From: Sipunculus nudus
Taxonomy: Eukaryota; Annelida; Sipuncula; Golfingiida; Sipunculidae
Direction of reading: 5' to 3'
Assembly (NCBI GenBank): GCA_026874595.1
Contig: CM049315.1
Coordinates: forward strand, 33,684,164 to 33,748,163
Length of the DNA stretch: 64,000 nt
Shown: piece by piece, positions 1 to 14,028 of the stretch
Layout: each line of letters opens with the position of its first letter
How positions within the stretch are numbered: the first letter of the stretch is position 1
Notes under the pieces: generated by a model
The model's input: only the letters and a program-made list of their open reading frames with translations
What the model was told of the DNA's origin: nothing
Databases searched by the model: none
Translations under genes and position numbers: made by a program

Positions 1-1529
1 TATTTTTTGAGAGGGCAATGTTCACAAGACACCTAGGGCATGCTTCAGGGAAAGCTGTTTTAATTCATTTTTCACGATAAAGTGAGAAGTAAACGAAAAT
101 TCCGTCACGGTCATACATTCGATTTGCCCCCCTTCAGATTTTCCGGGCCCGCCTGTAGGTTAAATAAGTTAATCAAATTGTAAAGTCGAAACGGAACACT
201 CGTGAAAAGACCCGACATCCGGTATCGACGAAATTGACTGACTGTCCGTTAATCAATTAAAACCCGACAAGGCAACAGTTATAAATTAATGAGTGGGTTT
301 TATGTTTCACATTTTATTCTCCAGGTGTCCACCTTGCGTGTAAATAGTTGTTTTTTCTGTGTGTATACGTGAATTCTACTGTCAAAGGAAATCACATTTT
401 GGGCACCCCTATTTCACATGTAATCACCTGATAACCTCCCAAGAACAATTTTAAGTCTTGCACTTTATAATTATTATTTTAATCATTTTATTGTTATTAT
501 TATTTTTATTATTATTCAGGATTAATGTTTTACATATGATTAGGGTAAGACTCGAGAACAAATTCCTAAATTAAGGAGGAAATCTGAAACAACATGACAT
601 ATTTAGAAGATTGTTAACTGAGAGGCCAAAGCAAGACTGTTGTCATTCATTTGTTTTAAGGGAACGCCTACCGGCATTTTACAGCTCAGTCAACTCTCAG
701 GGTGGCAGTACCCCTGATGGTGAGAACCATACTGTAAATCCCGATGAAAATGCGAATATTTCATTTAGGACAACGTCGTATATCATGGCCTCCAAGAACG
801 CTGTCACCTGAAACAACCATACTAGCGGTTAGATATGTTAATTTACTTTCTAAAAACAACCACCATGTACGAAAAGATTCCGGTACAGCTCAGCCTATCG
901 GTAAATCTCCTGGCATGTTAGTTTAATTCATAACTCCCTCCTCCCCCCCCCCCCCCCCATACACACCCACTTTGAACGAACGATGTGTACATACCGCATG
1001 GACTAGTCAGTCAAGGAGTTTTTTATGTAATCAAGACACTCATTTCAATGTTTATTATGCTTCCTATAATTTTCTTTGAATAAAATCCTTTTTGATTATT
1101 AATGTTCTTTTACTTCTTCCTATTACTAAAAATTAAGGAAAACTTTAAATCGTCTTGTTGCCCCATGTTGTCTTCTCTTAATTATGCATATTTTAATAGC
1201 AGATCCGTAACCTCTGTGAGTATGGCTAAAAAAAAAAACACTGAATGCCGATGTATATCGCCGGGAAGAAATGTTCCATGAACTATCTCAGCGTTTCTCA
1301 AAACTCAAGGAGATTTCACAAACATCAGAGGTTACATTTTAAACACGATAAAAAGTGACTGCGACAAAATGTCTGTTATCACTGTATAGTTGAAATATAC
1401 AATTTTCACTAGGAATTATTAAATTGTCTGTGCTTGATAATTCCAGAATATAACAATAGACAAGATTTTTAAAAAAATATGATGATATATAAAACCTAGT
1501 AGTGGTCGTACAGCCTCAACCAGTTGCAT

Positions 1530-1588
<59 letters not shown>

Positions 1589-4500
1589 TATAATCTTCTC
1601 CCAAACTACCTAGACATGTAGATTTTGTTTTCAATAATCTATGAAATTCCGGGTAATATTGGTGAAAACGGAATTATACCAGATGTATAGAGGAAAACAC
1701 TTTTGAGAAAACTGCATATAAAAAACCGGGTATAGGTGGGGTGATAGGACAGGTGTTGTGTCGAACATGTACAGGACTTATGTATATGCTGGTTATGGCT
1801 TTACCATGTAAGACGGCATCAGCTTGTAAACTTATGTTACTTTACTAAACTTAAACTTCGTCTTTCTCCCACTCACGTTCTCATTCAAGCAAGTTTGTGG
1901 CACTTGTGGCACACAGCCACAACAGGTGAATTCGGCAACTTAGGTAACCATTTTTATTCTTCAGTGACCATCCAAATAATATAAAAATGTCAATACATAA
2001 AAAGTAGCCACAGTGCAGAGTGGCCAAAAAGGAATCTCTCCACACATGATTATACCCTGGCTTTTGTTCTCTCTCTCTCATTGGAATATAACCAATAACA
2101 TCACCTCATTCACCCATTGGTCAGACGGGTAAGGTGAACTCCACCCACTATACTGGCCAATGAAATGAAGGGAGAGTTGGTTGATTATACCCTGACATAT
2201 ACAAGGTCTACATACAGTGTAATTATATGTTATCGTGATATCATCTATCATTGTGTGCTCCTGGCTGACTAAACATCACGGGACTCCCATTTTAGTGGTC
2301 ACCCTGATGAGATACACACCTGTACCCTCATGAGATTTACAGATTAGGACTTGGCCTGTACAAATAAGGGACCCAGTGACCAAGATAAGGGGATTATGCA
2401 ATCAGTACCCAGGCATCATGGAACAAAGGCTTGATATATATGTGTGATATGTCACAAGGTAACGCAGAGGTTTGAATGTATATGAAATAAAAATTAACAA
2501 AATCAGTAAAGTTATAATAATAATTAAAATATTTATATTATTGAGAACAGCTGAAAATGAGAGAGAGAAGCCCGTTGAACTAATTTAGTGTGACATGAAA
2601 TACCAAGAATATACAACCTATCATGCCAAATCTTACAAGCTGAAAAGTTATCTAAAACTAGAATTATAGTCAGAGCCCACATATACACCCCCGCTCGGTT
2701 TATAATCAAACTTCAGAAAATATGTATATCACGGTTCACCGATTATATAATGATATCACATGTGAACCCCGCAGACAAGAACAGAGGTAGCCCCTGGTCC
2801 CATAAAATGGCTTCGGTCCTCAGCGGAGTTAAAAACTCAGTGCATGGTAAAGAATCCTTAATATTAAAATCATCGTGATCCAGATTACCTCAAATCTGAC
2901 GGATTTATTCTTTGGTGTTAAATAACCTTTAAAAAAATTAAAAATTTAAGAAAAGATGCTAACAAAGCCACTGACAAACCAACGACAATAAATACATCAT
3001 GCCTTACTCATGGGGAGGTATATTTATCTGAAGTCAGATGTAATCCCGCGACTCATATATAAATACATATGACTGTCATGATTTCATTATATCTATATAT
3101 GTCAATTTAATGAAACAATAAATAGAATATGCATGTGATCTGGGGACTTTTAAATAATTGGCACAACATTATAAATTCTCAAGTCGTATCAATACAATTT
3201 TAATTAACAGTAGCAAATGCAACGGCAAATATATTTTAAGAATTTGGGTTAGTTTTCAGGAAGTTCATGAAAATATTTATTCTATTTTTTTGAATACGTG
3301 TTTTAAATAGTTTCCTTGTGATTTACCTCTTACATTTTCCGTATTTAAATGATTTTCTTCTTTTTAGTTGAGGTATCTCTTTCATATTGTTTTATACTAC
3401 AAATTATCATATATAGGCCTACTGACATAATATATTAGTGAAACCCATGACAAAGGAGTTTATTTTGTTAATGAATATATAACATTTATAGGGAATTTTA
3501 TATATCGTTACAGACTTCAGGTTTTATGTCAGTATAAAGTGGGATTCGGAGCAGTCACGAACAGATATTCCTATACTTCATATAACTGCTCCAGAATGCT
3601 TAGCGTCATGCTGTATCTTTGGAAACTATCCAGTGATGTCCATATTTATTAATTTTTTAAAATAAAAATCCTTTTATGGTCGTTAATATATATGCCTAGT
3701 TCAGGTTCAACCCCCAGCTAACCCACTCCCAACCCCACGATTGCACTAACGTTTATACAATGTACAATAGTCCATCTTAGAGTAGGTATACATATCATCA
3801 AGTTGTTTTTTGTTTGTTTTTTTTTTGTCATATGATGGGAATCAAAATTAGAGACTTGACACTGACGTGACAGGTTTGTATTTAAGTGTAACGTTATGCT
3901 TGGGTAGTATTTAGAAAAGACTTATAAAAATATTGAATCTAGCATATTTCTTCTTCTTATTCTTTGTCATGGAACAAAATTGGTACCGATGGTGTCAGAA
4001 ATATTGAGTTTTTTATTAAAATCCAGAAAAACCTCTGTAACTGACCTCACTGCCGAGTTGACAGTTTTCTTAGAATTGCCGACAAATTAAAAAAAAATCA
4101 CACAACCTCGTGTTTTTTTATAGAAAATTTAATTTGATTCGATCTAGACCATTTGATATTAAACGTTCTTGTGTTGTACACAGTGTCATGTTTCAGTGAC
4201 AAGGGTTCATCTGGTCAGGTGCTAATCAAACGCTGCCCCTAATACCTAGGAATCGTCGGCCTCTCCAAGGGGACAAAGGAATTAATCGCCCTGTAGGCCT
4301 ATATACCTATCACAATGGTATATGTATAAATCTATTGAACTGAATTTTTTTTTGTGTGATCCAATTAACTAACAAAATTTAATTAATTGTGTGTTGTGTA
4401 TTTCCTATATCCTCTACAAAATTCATCAAAATCCGTAAAATTTGCTCAAAGTAGGATAAACCAATGACTCAACCAAGAGGGAAAAAAATGCCTAAGCCAT

Positions 4501-5857
4501 TTGATCGAGGTGTTTTCTGTCAGGAAACGGGTTCAGTAATTGCAAAATTTACAGTAATATTTTTTATTAGCAAATGTGTTATATATCTAATGCATGGTAT
4601 TCGGAATTGCTTGACCAGTCAGCTGGCGGCCATACTTTGTGTCGAGTACGTATGAATTATTAACCAGATACTCAACAGATGGCGCCACTTGGTCAAGCCA
4701 AATCATGTGCAAAGATCAGAAGGCAACCCCTGTGTACTAACGTCGCATCGCACATCAAAGTACGGCAACCACACCTAGCACTGATAACACAGACCGTGCC
4801 GGCAGGAACCAAACGTATAGGTAGGCCGACTTTGGGTCCAAAAAGCCTAAGTTGCATCCGAATTGCTTTCTGGACAAAACCAGGTCCTAGGTCTGCTGTG
4901 TAGTGACTCGATGACTGGCAAAATGTTTGTTTATTTTCCGAATATGCCAATTCCAATCGGCTGCCGATCAGTCCTTGGCACGAACAGTTACCAAATTTTA
5001 AGATCAGTGCTGTTGATGTATTTTACATTACGTGAAAGTCCTACGAGGTGGACAAAAATACTTATATACTGTGTCTACTGATATATTGCACCCAGTCGTG
5101 TAAACTGGTACAGCGCTGTCTGCCTCCTGTCCTGGAAACATGATTCACTTCGGTTCGGGGCTTTCAAAAGGTTCATTCGTAGCCGGTTCCTTGCCCTTCA
5201 AGAATCTGCCCCTTTCCTGTATAACTATCTTTTTTAGACCATTTTACGATAGTTCTAAATCAATGGTCTTGTCCAGGTGTTCGGCTTCGGGACCAGGTTG
5301 GTCTTTGACAATCTGAAATCTTATACAATCAGCAGATTGTCAGATAACACCCGTTTGGTTCGAAATTTTTTTATCAATAAAGATAAGTTTTCATCTGATA
5401 ATTCGGAAATCTATTTATTATACCAGACGTGCAAACACATGCATAAAGGCCAACATTTAATTTTAAAATTAAAATATAGTAATAATCAAAACAATTGTAT
5501 ATTGGTGTCATGAACCTGATACAGAATGAAGGAAATGTGGATAAAGATACATAGTAGTAAAAATTAGGAATTTGGAATGGTCTTTATAATAATTTATGAT
5601 AACAATAATAATGCCTCGCTTCATGTGCGCCACACATATCTCTAATCTGAAATCCTCTATACCCCTTGGCTGGTAATTGTAATTATTTCATGTAAGCATT
5701 TGTTGTAGACTCTTTTGTTTAGATCATTCGTTCTCTTAATTCAAGATTAAATTTGTATTTAGTTTGACATCAGGGCCTATACGAACTAGTATAGGTCTAA
5801 TTTATAATGATTTATATTTACAATAAATAGATGAATTGATCATTAGGGACAATAATA
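1..5857. other. Gene-free upstream region
   Basis: I see no exon with a recognisable protein match here. The stretch is AT-rich with a poly-C run near 940-958, a (TA)n microsatellite at 1529-1592 and short open frames without family resemblance. The last part (about 5700-5857) is the likely leader of the sterol methyltransferase gene. An in-frame TGA at 5837-5839 lies seven codons before its ATG. Confidence 0.6.
1529..1592. repeat. (TA)n microsatellite
   Basis: Alternating TA with two interruptions (AAAT and ACAT). It generates an artificial Tyr-Ile open frame on the minus strand. Confidence 0.95.
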
Positions 5858-7844
5858 ATGGACTCAAACGGACCATTTCAGTTTGATACAATACCTTCCA
5901 ATTATATTAATATTATACCTCTAACACTGTTACTATATTATCTACCTGTATTTCTTATTTGTTTAGGTCTGCTCACATTAATCATCGCCTTATCATCAGC
6001 TATCAAGTTTGAGATGGATGCGCCAAAAGTCACCGATATTTTACAGCCCCTGAAAGCCAAAGGTCCAAACGTAGTTAAAGAGACGTCCGACTCTTATCAT
6101 CATTATTTTGACAAAGATCAGCAAAAGAAAGGGAAGGACGCTGTGACGTCATCCGAAATGACCCGACAGTACTACGATCTCGCCACGGACTTTTACGAGT
6201 ACGGCTGGGGAGAGTCGTTTCACTTCGCCCCTCTCCGTGACGGGGAGTCACGTGAACACTCCTTGGCAAAGCACGAGTACTACTTGGCTTTGAGGCTTGG
6301 AATAACCTCACAAGACAGGGTTCTTGTAAGTTAATGATGTTTATGATTTTTTAGGAATTCTTTGTTTATTGATTGCTTGCTTCTTCTCTGTTTTAAATGT
6401 AGCAGTGGTCAAAGGTAAATTTTGACAACTTGCATTTGAAAGTATATGAAATAGCCATAAATTCACTGGATAGAATTAAACCGAAATGTAATCAGCATAA
6501 TGAAATAGAATAACTGTGTTACATAACTTGCCTGCTAATAATGCACTGAATGAGGTCTTTTGTAAATGTGTGAAAAATCGGAGTATTAGCGACACGTAAC
6601 CTCTCATATACGTTGTTGCTTTTAGATGCTAAGAAAAGAATGTTTGTGTTAAGCTATTTTTACAGACTGTTTGTGATTTACTTAAGCCTCTCTTGCACTT
6701 AAGGGTTTAGACAGAAGTACTTTCATTTGCTTGTCGATCATGTCTGATTGTCAATAAAAATGCAATATCGTAGCGCGACGCATGAATCACCCGGATACCA
6801 GCGCCATCTATCGGACACCGCAACACGTCTGCAAATTATCACTTTCTTTGTACGCCCGTCTTAGACTGGACGTATTATACAACACCTATAAACGATCCGT
6901 GCAACCATCCGTCCGTTACCTTTTAGTGCCGCCGCGAAAAGTTGCCTGGCCTTTTATGGATTTTCACAAAACCCATGCACTAAATCTATACATACCAATA
7001 GATTATCTCGCCCTAATTCGATTCTAGTCAAAATCAACTCATACTTAATGAGGTCAGGAAGGTTTCTTTTTAGTGTCGCCGCAATAACATGATATATTTC
7101 TATGAAAACCAATATAGTTCAATTTCCTTCAAAATTCATGCATCTTTACGAGGCCAGAGGTCACCAGACCTAGGAGGCGCCGTGATGACTATAGAAAAAA
7201 TCTGATAGAATTTATGAAACTCATTGCAAATATTTACCAACTGATTTTCGCGCCTGAAAAAAAAACTGGACAAAATCCGAGCATATATAATGAGGTCGGA
7301 GGTCAGAAAACATGCGACCACTGTATTATGTGCTCTTGCGGTGCCCTTGTTTAACAAGGAAAATAATACTGACATTTATAAAAGGGCTTAGTTGTGATGT
7401 ATAATATTTACAGGACTGTGGGTGTGGCATCGGGGGCCCAGCTCGTCACATTTCGTTGTTCACGGGCGCCAGAGTCCTCTGCGTCAACATCAACCAGTAC
7501 CAGGTGGACCGAGCAACAACTCTTTCTGCAAAACAAGGACTAGACGACCGAGTCAGCTTTAGGCGGGTATGTCTTACATGAGGAGAACCAGTTTTGTCGG
7601 CATTATTTGTGTACATTTCACAGTTCATTGGCTAAAACTTCAGTCTACCTTTTCAAGATTTGTTCATTGAAATTCAGTGATGGGTCAGTTCAATCCCTGA
7701 TGTACACACATACTCAGTTGGAAACAGCACATGGTACTTAAGGGATGATGGGATACATGTATATTCAATTAATTTGACTTCACAGAAGCTATCAAGCCAT
7801 GTTCTTTTATATAAAAAACCGTTTTATGTATATATATAAATATA

Positions 7845-7880
<36 letters not shown>

Positions 7881-10047
7881 TTATATTATCATGCATATTT
7901 TTCAGTTTTTATGTTTGACATTTTATGTTTTTGTTAACATGGTTAACATGTTTATCATATCGTTCTGTTTCTTTTAAGGAGGATTTCTGTCAGATGTCTT
8001 TTCCTGATAACTCCTTCGACAAAATTTACGCTATTGAGGCCACCTGTCACGCTGAGGTTGGAACTCAGGTTTTCGGGGAGATTTACCGGGTACTCAAACC
8101 GGGTGGTCTGTTCGCGGGCTATGACTGGTGTATGACCATGAAGTACCAGCGGGGAAACAAGGAACACGACAAAATCAAGCACGATATAATGGTAAGGTTG
8201 GTAACCATGGTGAAGTTGGTAACCATGCATGGTGAGATTGCGTATTAACCGTAAAACGTAGGAACCATCTTAAAAAGTGACCACTTTTACGGCCTGTCAT
8301 CGGCGGAGATGGGAGGGGGTAGGGTACATGCCCAATTTAACCAACTTTGGGTTTCCCTTATCCCTTTTTGCCACCCCTGTGTAATTACACTGGTTTTAGG
8401 TGCATTTTTATTTACATACTTGAATATCTGTGTGTAAATTATGGCAATATTTTTAAAATATTTTGTTCTTTAAGATTGATTTTGTGTATGTTTTATATAT
8501 GGATTCAAACTAGAAACGTTTAATTTAGGATTTTAGGGCCATGCTTCTCCAACTTATGATTTTATTCCTGACTGCCTGTCATTCACAATCCACCCATTAG
8601 ATGTAATTTGATAACGCAAATATTCCACAAATCCCACATTACTGCCATTGGCGTATATTACCATTTAACCTAGTGTTTAACCTCTAGTCCCTGAATGCAG
8701 AGTAAATATCCAGTAAATGCGAAGTAGTTCTTTTGCAAAACAAAAATAAATTTTCTGAAGATTTGTTCCGTCCAACCCCAGCACACAGATTATTTATTTA
8801 TAATAATGATTTGATAAACACGTGATATTTATAGTAATTGCCTTTGTACAACCCAGCATGCATGTGCCCGGTTAAATGCATAATTCTCGCACCAGTAACA
8901 CCAGTTATAATATGATATCATATCACTTTCTCATCTGCCTCTGCAAAACGGTGAGACATATTGACAAACCCGACCTGAGGTTGCAAAGCAGCAAACCTCA
9001 AGGAAAGAGATTTGACGGATGGCCCTACATGAATAGTCATACGACAAACCGACATATACCGACACAATACGACGTGGACCTGATATGAGGATCCCTGGAG
9101 TCACAGCCTAGGAAGTCCGGACATTCTTCCGTCTTGAAGAAAGGGCGCACAGTGTTTTTAATGTGATTTTAAAGGGGCCAAATCACCTTCAAAGCATATT
9201 GAATAAACAAGAAAAAAAATACCTTCTTCTCTTTAAACTGAATCTGTACCTGCAAATATGTAGCCTTGAAACCGGTTGCTTACTTCTGTAAACGAGTGTA
9301 AAAACAGTGGACTGGGCGCGATCACATGTGTCAACATAAATACATGGGGCAGTGTGAATCGCGGAGCCCAAATCAGAAGATGATCTGACTGACTTGGTCA
9401 AAAATGAATAACATGTACCCGCTGGCTGAAACACTGCGTGTTGCGGCTCACAATCGAACCTCCGGTCATGTTACCTTGTTCTGGTAAACAGACACACATG
9501 GACTGTGTTTACCAAAACGCAGAGACACAACAAGGTGTTTAACAGAAATATATGAGGTACTGAGACGGTGCTGGAATTTTTTTTTTTTTTTTTTTGCTCT
9601 GAAACTTCCGTATAAAGCAAAACCGAACTTATAGTCTGAATGAAAAGGCATAATATTGCTCCAGATTATGTCTCTTTAATTTTCTGTATTTTTCAGGAAG
9701 GGGGCGGTCTGCCAGATTTACGGACCACAAAAGAAGTTCGTGTCGCTCTCGAACAAGTTGGGTTTGAGGTCTTAGATGATGCTGACTTCGCAGAAAGATC
9801 ACCGATCCCATGGTACACTCACTTGACCTCAAAATCGGATTTTCGGATGACGCCATTGGGCCGTTGGGTGACCCAATTGACTATCATGGCGTTAGAGATG
9901 CTCCGGTTCGCGCCAGAGGGGGCTACCAAAGTACACGAGACTTTGTCACGTGGGGCGGACGCTTTAGTTAAAGGTGGTGTATCGGGTATATTTACGGCAA
10001 TGTATTTTTTCCTGGTGAGAAAACCACTGGACCAAGATCAGAAATGA
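5858..10047 (+). CDS. SMT: Sterol C24-methyltransferase (SMT), four exons, complete
   Basis: Exons: 5858-6325, 7414-7566, 7979-8191, 9697-10047 (stop included). All introns are GT-AG and phase 0, giving 394 aa. The enzyme transfers a methyl group from S-adenosylmethionine to C24 of the sterol side chain, normally at the ER membrane. Visible features: a hydrophobic N-terminal membrane segment at about residues 19-49, the SMT signature [11 protein letters not shown] (113-123), the SAM-binding motif [12 protein letters not shown] (156-167, completed across the exon 1/2 junction), [10 protein letters not shown] (224-233), and a C-terminal SMT domain starting [12 protein letters not shown] and ending MYFFLVRKP. 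Length fits the family (yeast ERG6 is 383 aa). The start is supported by an in-frame TGA at 5837-5839. No stop or frameshift interrupts it. Oddity: the usual Pro after IEATCHA is Glu. Family membership is very secure; substrate and product (C28 or C29 sterol) are not visible. Confidence 0.95.
7827..7879. repeat. (TA)n microsatellite in SMT intron 2
   Basis: Interrupted TA run lying 100 bp upstream of the exon 3 acceptor. Confidence 0.9.
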
Positions 10048-10159
10048 AGCTGAGGTGCATGTATTTTATTTGATACAGAGGTATTTCCATGTACACATTG
10101 TCCAAAAAGTCGTATCAACAGTCTGTATTTCCAATTGTGTTCTTTCTTTCACGAACAAT

Positions 10160-10165
10160 AATAAA
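10160..10165 (+). promoter_or_regulatory. Candidate poly(A) signal of SMT
   Basis: AATAAA lies 113 nt after the SMT stop codon, a sensible distance for a short 3' UTR. Only the hexamer supports it. Confidence 0.45.
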
Positions 10166-10463
10166 ATAAGGGTAAATTATTTATGTTCATATACTTTAAA
10201 TTTTGTCGTCATGAGGCTTGACACAAGGAGTACCGGCACTGGGCCGGCACGTATTCCCTAGACTGTATACGCTTTAACTCGGAATACTTGATTATATATA
10301 TTGCAATGGCCAGTTGAGACATTAACTGAATTGAGAAGGGGAGTATAATACCTTCCACAATATTTTTGAAATGTTGTATATATAACATATGAGACAGCAA
10401 TTTTTTTCACAAATGTTAATACTAAAGTGACAGTTTATTCAAGTTGATATAATTTCTCAGTGT

Positions 10464-10500
10464 CACAGTTCAGCTGAGCGTCATGACCTATGGGTCACTT
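10464..10500 (+). repeat. Right-end fragment of the hairpin-headed repeat family (family A)
   Basis: The CAGCTGAGCG...GACC...GGGTCACTTGTT end matches the right ends seen near 19526, 31036 and 52554. No left end is visible close by, so it is probably a truncated copy. Confidence 0.55.
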
Positions 10501-11079
10501 GTTTTGCATTTGAAAAAAACTTAGCTTTATTATGATTAGTAATATTATTAGTATTACTTTTATATTATGTATATATTATTTTTATTATAGTATATATAAC
10601 TATGTATTACCGCTATATTATTATTGTATATTACTGTACATTACTGGGTTTGTCTCGATCACTGAAACATTTCTCTATCCAGGCAAAATATGTAAAGTAA
10701 ACTTTATCGATTCTACAGGACGGTTTTTGAGACAGTTTTGATTCGTAGAATTGAATTGTACAGATTTCTTATTATCTTTAGTAACATTTATATTTGCTCC
10801 ATGTGTCTTTTGAAAATAAGCTAGCTATTTCATCACGAAGGAATTATTTATGTTCTGGGGTACTTCCTCGAACAGTTTATATCTTTTTTAATGCATTTGA
10901 CATGTTGATAACCAAACGGTCCCTGAAAGAAAATTCGTCGAGTTGTATTTGTCAATTATTTAAAAAAAATACATGCAATTTATTTATAGCGAGCAACTCC
11001 CGACTGTTATTATGCCGATCTCCCTCCAGGGGAGACATGTTGTTTTCAGTGCCATCGTCTGTCGTCGTCGTTGTCGTCT

Positions 11080-11860
11080 ATAGGATCTTGTAAACGCGGT
11101 AACTTTTGAAAGGCCGCATATTTTCCACAAAATTTGAAACACAAAATGTTTCTACTTATATATATTTCGAAAACTGGTGACCTTTAAGGTACAATCCTCC
11201 AAAATGTTCATTTTTTGTGAACACCACAAATTTTTTAATATTACACATTTTTTTCCCTCAAAATTACTCGGGACTTGTTTCAACCAAGTTCTTGGATGAA
11301 TTCTAAAACTGGTGATCTTGAAGGGGATATTCAAGGTCAAATTCGCCATTTATATTTAGTAAATACTCTCTAGGATTTCATGTAAACGCCATAACTTGTG
11401 AAGTGTTGCATATTTTATCATCAGATTTGACACAAAGTTGTTACTACCGAGTTCTCGGAAGGGTTCGGGTACTGGTGACCTTGACCTTGATGTTCAATGT
11501 CAAATCTGCGCAGTTGTAGGATTTTTGTGACCTCCTTTGGAAGTACTGATCGAAGATTTTTTCCTCAATTTTGACACACACGTTCTTTCTGTCATGTTCT
11601 CTGGGGAGTTTAAACCTGGTGACCTTGACCTTGAACTTCAAGCTCATCCCGCCAAAATGTAAAAATATTGTGAACTTTTGAAGTATTACATATTTTCCCC
11701 TCACATTTTACAGGCACATTTCTTTCCACCGAGTTCTCGGAGGAGTCCGAGTACTGGTGACCTTGGCCTTGATCATCAAGGTTTAATTTTGCGAATTTAT
11801 ATGATTTTCAAAATGCCATAACTTTTGAGACAGTGTATATTTTCCCCTTTAAATTGGAAA
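11080..11860 (+). repeat. Degenerate tandem repeat, period about 136-163 bp
   Basis: About five diverged units, each with a phrase like CTGGTGACCTTGA (near 11174, 11310, 11471, 11618, 11753) and phrases like TAACTTTTGAAG...CATATTTTCC. The short minus-strand frames here come from these units and are not genes. Confidence 0.75.
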
Positions 11861-12384
11861 TGGCCCGGGGGGACATGTATCTATTTTTTGCGCCTGCAAA
11901 AACAAAGCCGTTCTAGTTGATTTAGATGATTTGCTAGCTTTAGATTCGAAGGTTTATGTTTTTTTCGGGACCGGGGGGGGGGGGGGGAAGGGGGGTTCTA
12001 AACGCTGCTGAAACCCACAAATATGGATGCATCTACAATGCATCATAACACTTGAAATTCGTTCTCTGATTGGCCAATTCGGGATCAGATGATCCCCACC
12101 CTTCCGCCAAAGGTCGGGTGGGAGTCAGCATAGAGTTAAGGAAACCCAGCCGCTTTCGAAAGAAAAAAAAATAGGTGCAGGTTGGAAATAAATTTAACAA
12201 ACCAGATAAATATTAATTAAATTCAGTGTATTCTCCTTAAACTATGACGGTTTGTGTTAATAGTTCGTTATAAAAATGTTTGCTTACTCATGGACGCCAA
12301 TTCGAAAAAGCTTGCACCGGGCGCGTTCATTGGTGCTTAACATAAACATAGGGCGCAACTCCATAAATCCGGGCTTCTTAACAG

Positions 12385-13750
12385 TGTCAGCTCAGCTGAC
12401 TGGCAGTCATCTGAGCTATAGTCATGATCCTTTTTTTAGCCGGACGTCCGTTAATAGGGCACGTTTTAATAAACGTTAAACGTACGAATCCAAATTCGGC
12501 ATTGAGTGAGGTGTCCCTAAGTTCTCCTACCTAACCTGAAACTGGGTCACTGCTACTTAATTACTTCGAGAAGTTAAGGGAAAACCTCCGTTTTCCAGTA
12601 AAAACTTACTGTCACACTTCAAAACTTCCCAGTATGAAAACCACTGCTGTTAATCTATTCATATTTTTAAACCAATACATATATGTCCATACCAGAAATT
12701 GGGTCAGTATTGCGTTAAAGTTATGGGCCCAAACATAATGCACTTTTTCAAAAATCAGGAAATTTATTTTCTCACTTGGCACCACAATATATGTTAAGCT
12801 AAACAGCTTATTTTAAGCATATATCTATATTTCACTTAGTTTTAATTTTATACCAGATAATAGATCAAAATTTTATAATATTTTAAAGATATTAGCATAA
12901 ATGTAAAATCATTACCATAAACTTTGTACATTCGTTTTTATTTTCACATGATGGACAGATACGGTTTTAAGTTAATAAGATCTGAAATTTGAAAGGAATC
13001 GGGGGAAAAGAAGTAGCTTTCATTCAAGTTTTCATACAATCTGTCAAGTGTTGTTTATATCAAGCCAACCCAGTCCAGTGGTCTGCAGTGAGATATGCAG
13101 CCCTCACCTATGTTATATAAATACTTTAACCCAAGGCATCTCCCTGACAGGATGCATATACTATAGATGAATGTTATAATTTTCTATATTTAATTCATTC
13201 ATTTTTATTCTAGATTTGCTAAATTATGAATTTTGTTTTGTATCACAAGGGGTTACAATGATTAAAGTGCACATTTAATTGTGTCTACAAAGTGATGTTT
13301 TATTATAAAACTGAAATTTAATTTCAGTTTTAAAATATAATTGAGATAGTAATTAGCATAATGATATTGTTTCTCCCTCATCCAACAAAGAGTGTGCATA
13401 CCTAATTTGAAAATGGAATTTTTAATCAAATTTACTCAATCTTTTATTTAATTAATAAAAATTGAGCATGTACTGAAATCTCGAATGTAGTACAAAACTT
13501 TTTTTAATAATGATTCAATGAATAATCTTGAAGATGCCATGTTGTGGCATTATGTTTTAAAGTAATATCATCTTAAAAATATCTTTTAAATTCATTTTGT
13601 GATTTTAGTAATAGTAAAATGGATATTATGCATAATTAGGCTTGATGTGAGCTAACTATAAGGATAAATAATGATGCAACTTACAATTCTGATACTTGAC
13701 AAAGTTATATTTTTATATCTTTTTATTGCAAATTTTTAATTAAAAATGTA
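12385..13750 (+). repeat. Family A interspersed repeat, right-truncated copy
   Basis: It opens with the imperfect hairpin AGCTCAGCTGACT...AGTCATCTGAGCT, followed by phrases shared with copies at 15393 and 27876 (GTGTCCC..AA.TCTCCTAC, TTATGGGCCCAAACATAATG, GTTACAATGATTAAAGTG, GATGCCATGTTGTGGCATTA). No right end is visible before PPME1 exon 1. No coding capacity is seen. Confidence 0.7.
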
Positions 13751-14028
13751 TATGGTTAAAAAAAATGATTCATGCAAAAAGAGGAAATGCTGCAGCTAGC
13801 TATATAACAAAACTTTTTCGCAGTAGGTAAAACTTGTTGACGCTTCAGTAGAACAGCTTACGCTTGGTCCAACAGGTTCTGTTTGTGTTGGGGAGAGACA
13901 TATGGTGGAGCGAGTCCAAACGAAATTCTATTCACTTAAGTTCGGGCCAATATAATGACTCTCTGAAATCATGATAAAAGAAAAAAATGTCCGCGGGATA
14001 TGAAAATGTATGAATGTCAAGGTTGGCA

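Noticed and set aside
5858-10047. SMT as algal or bacterial contamination
   Set aside because: It has three GT-AG introns with the same repeat style as the rest of the window and lies on the same contig as PPME1.
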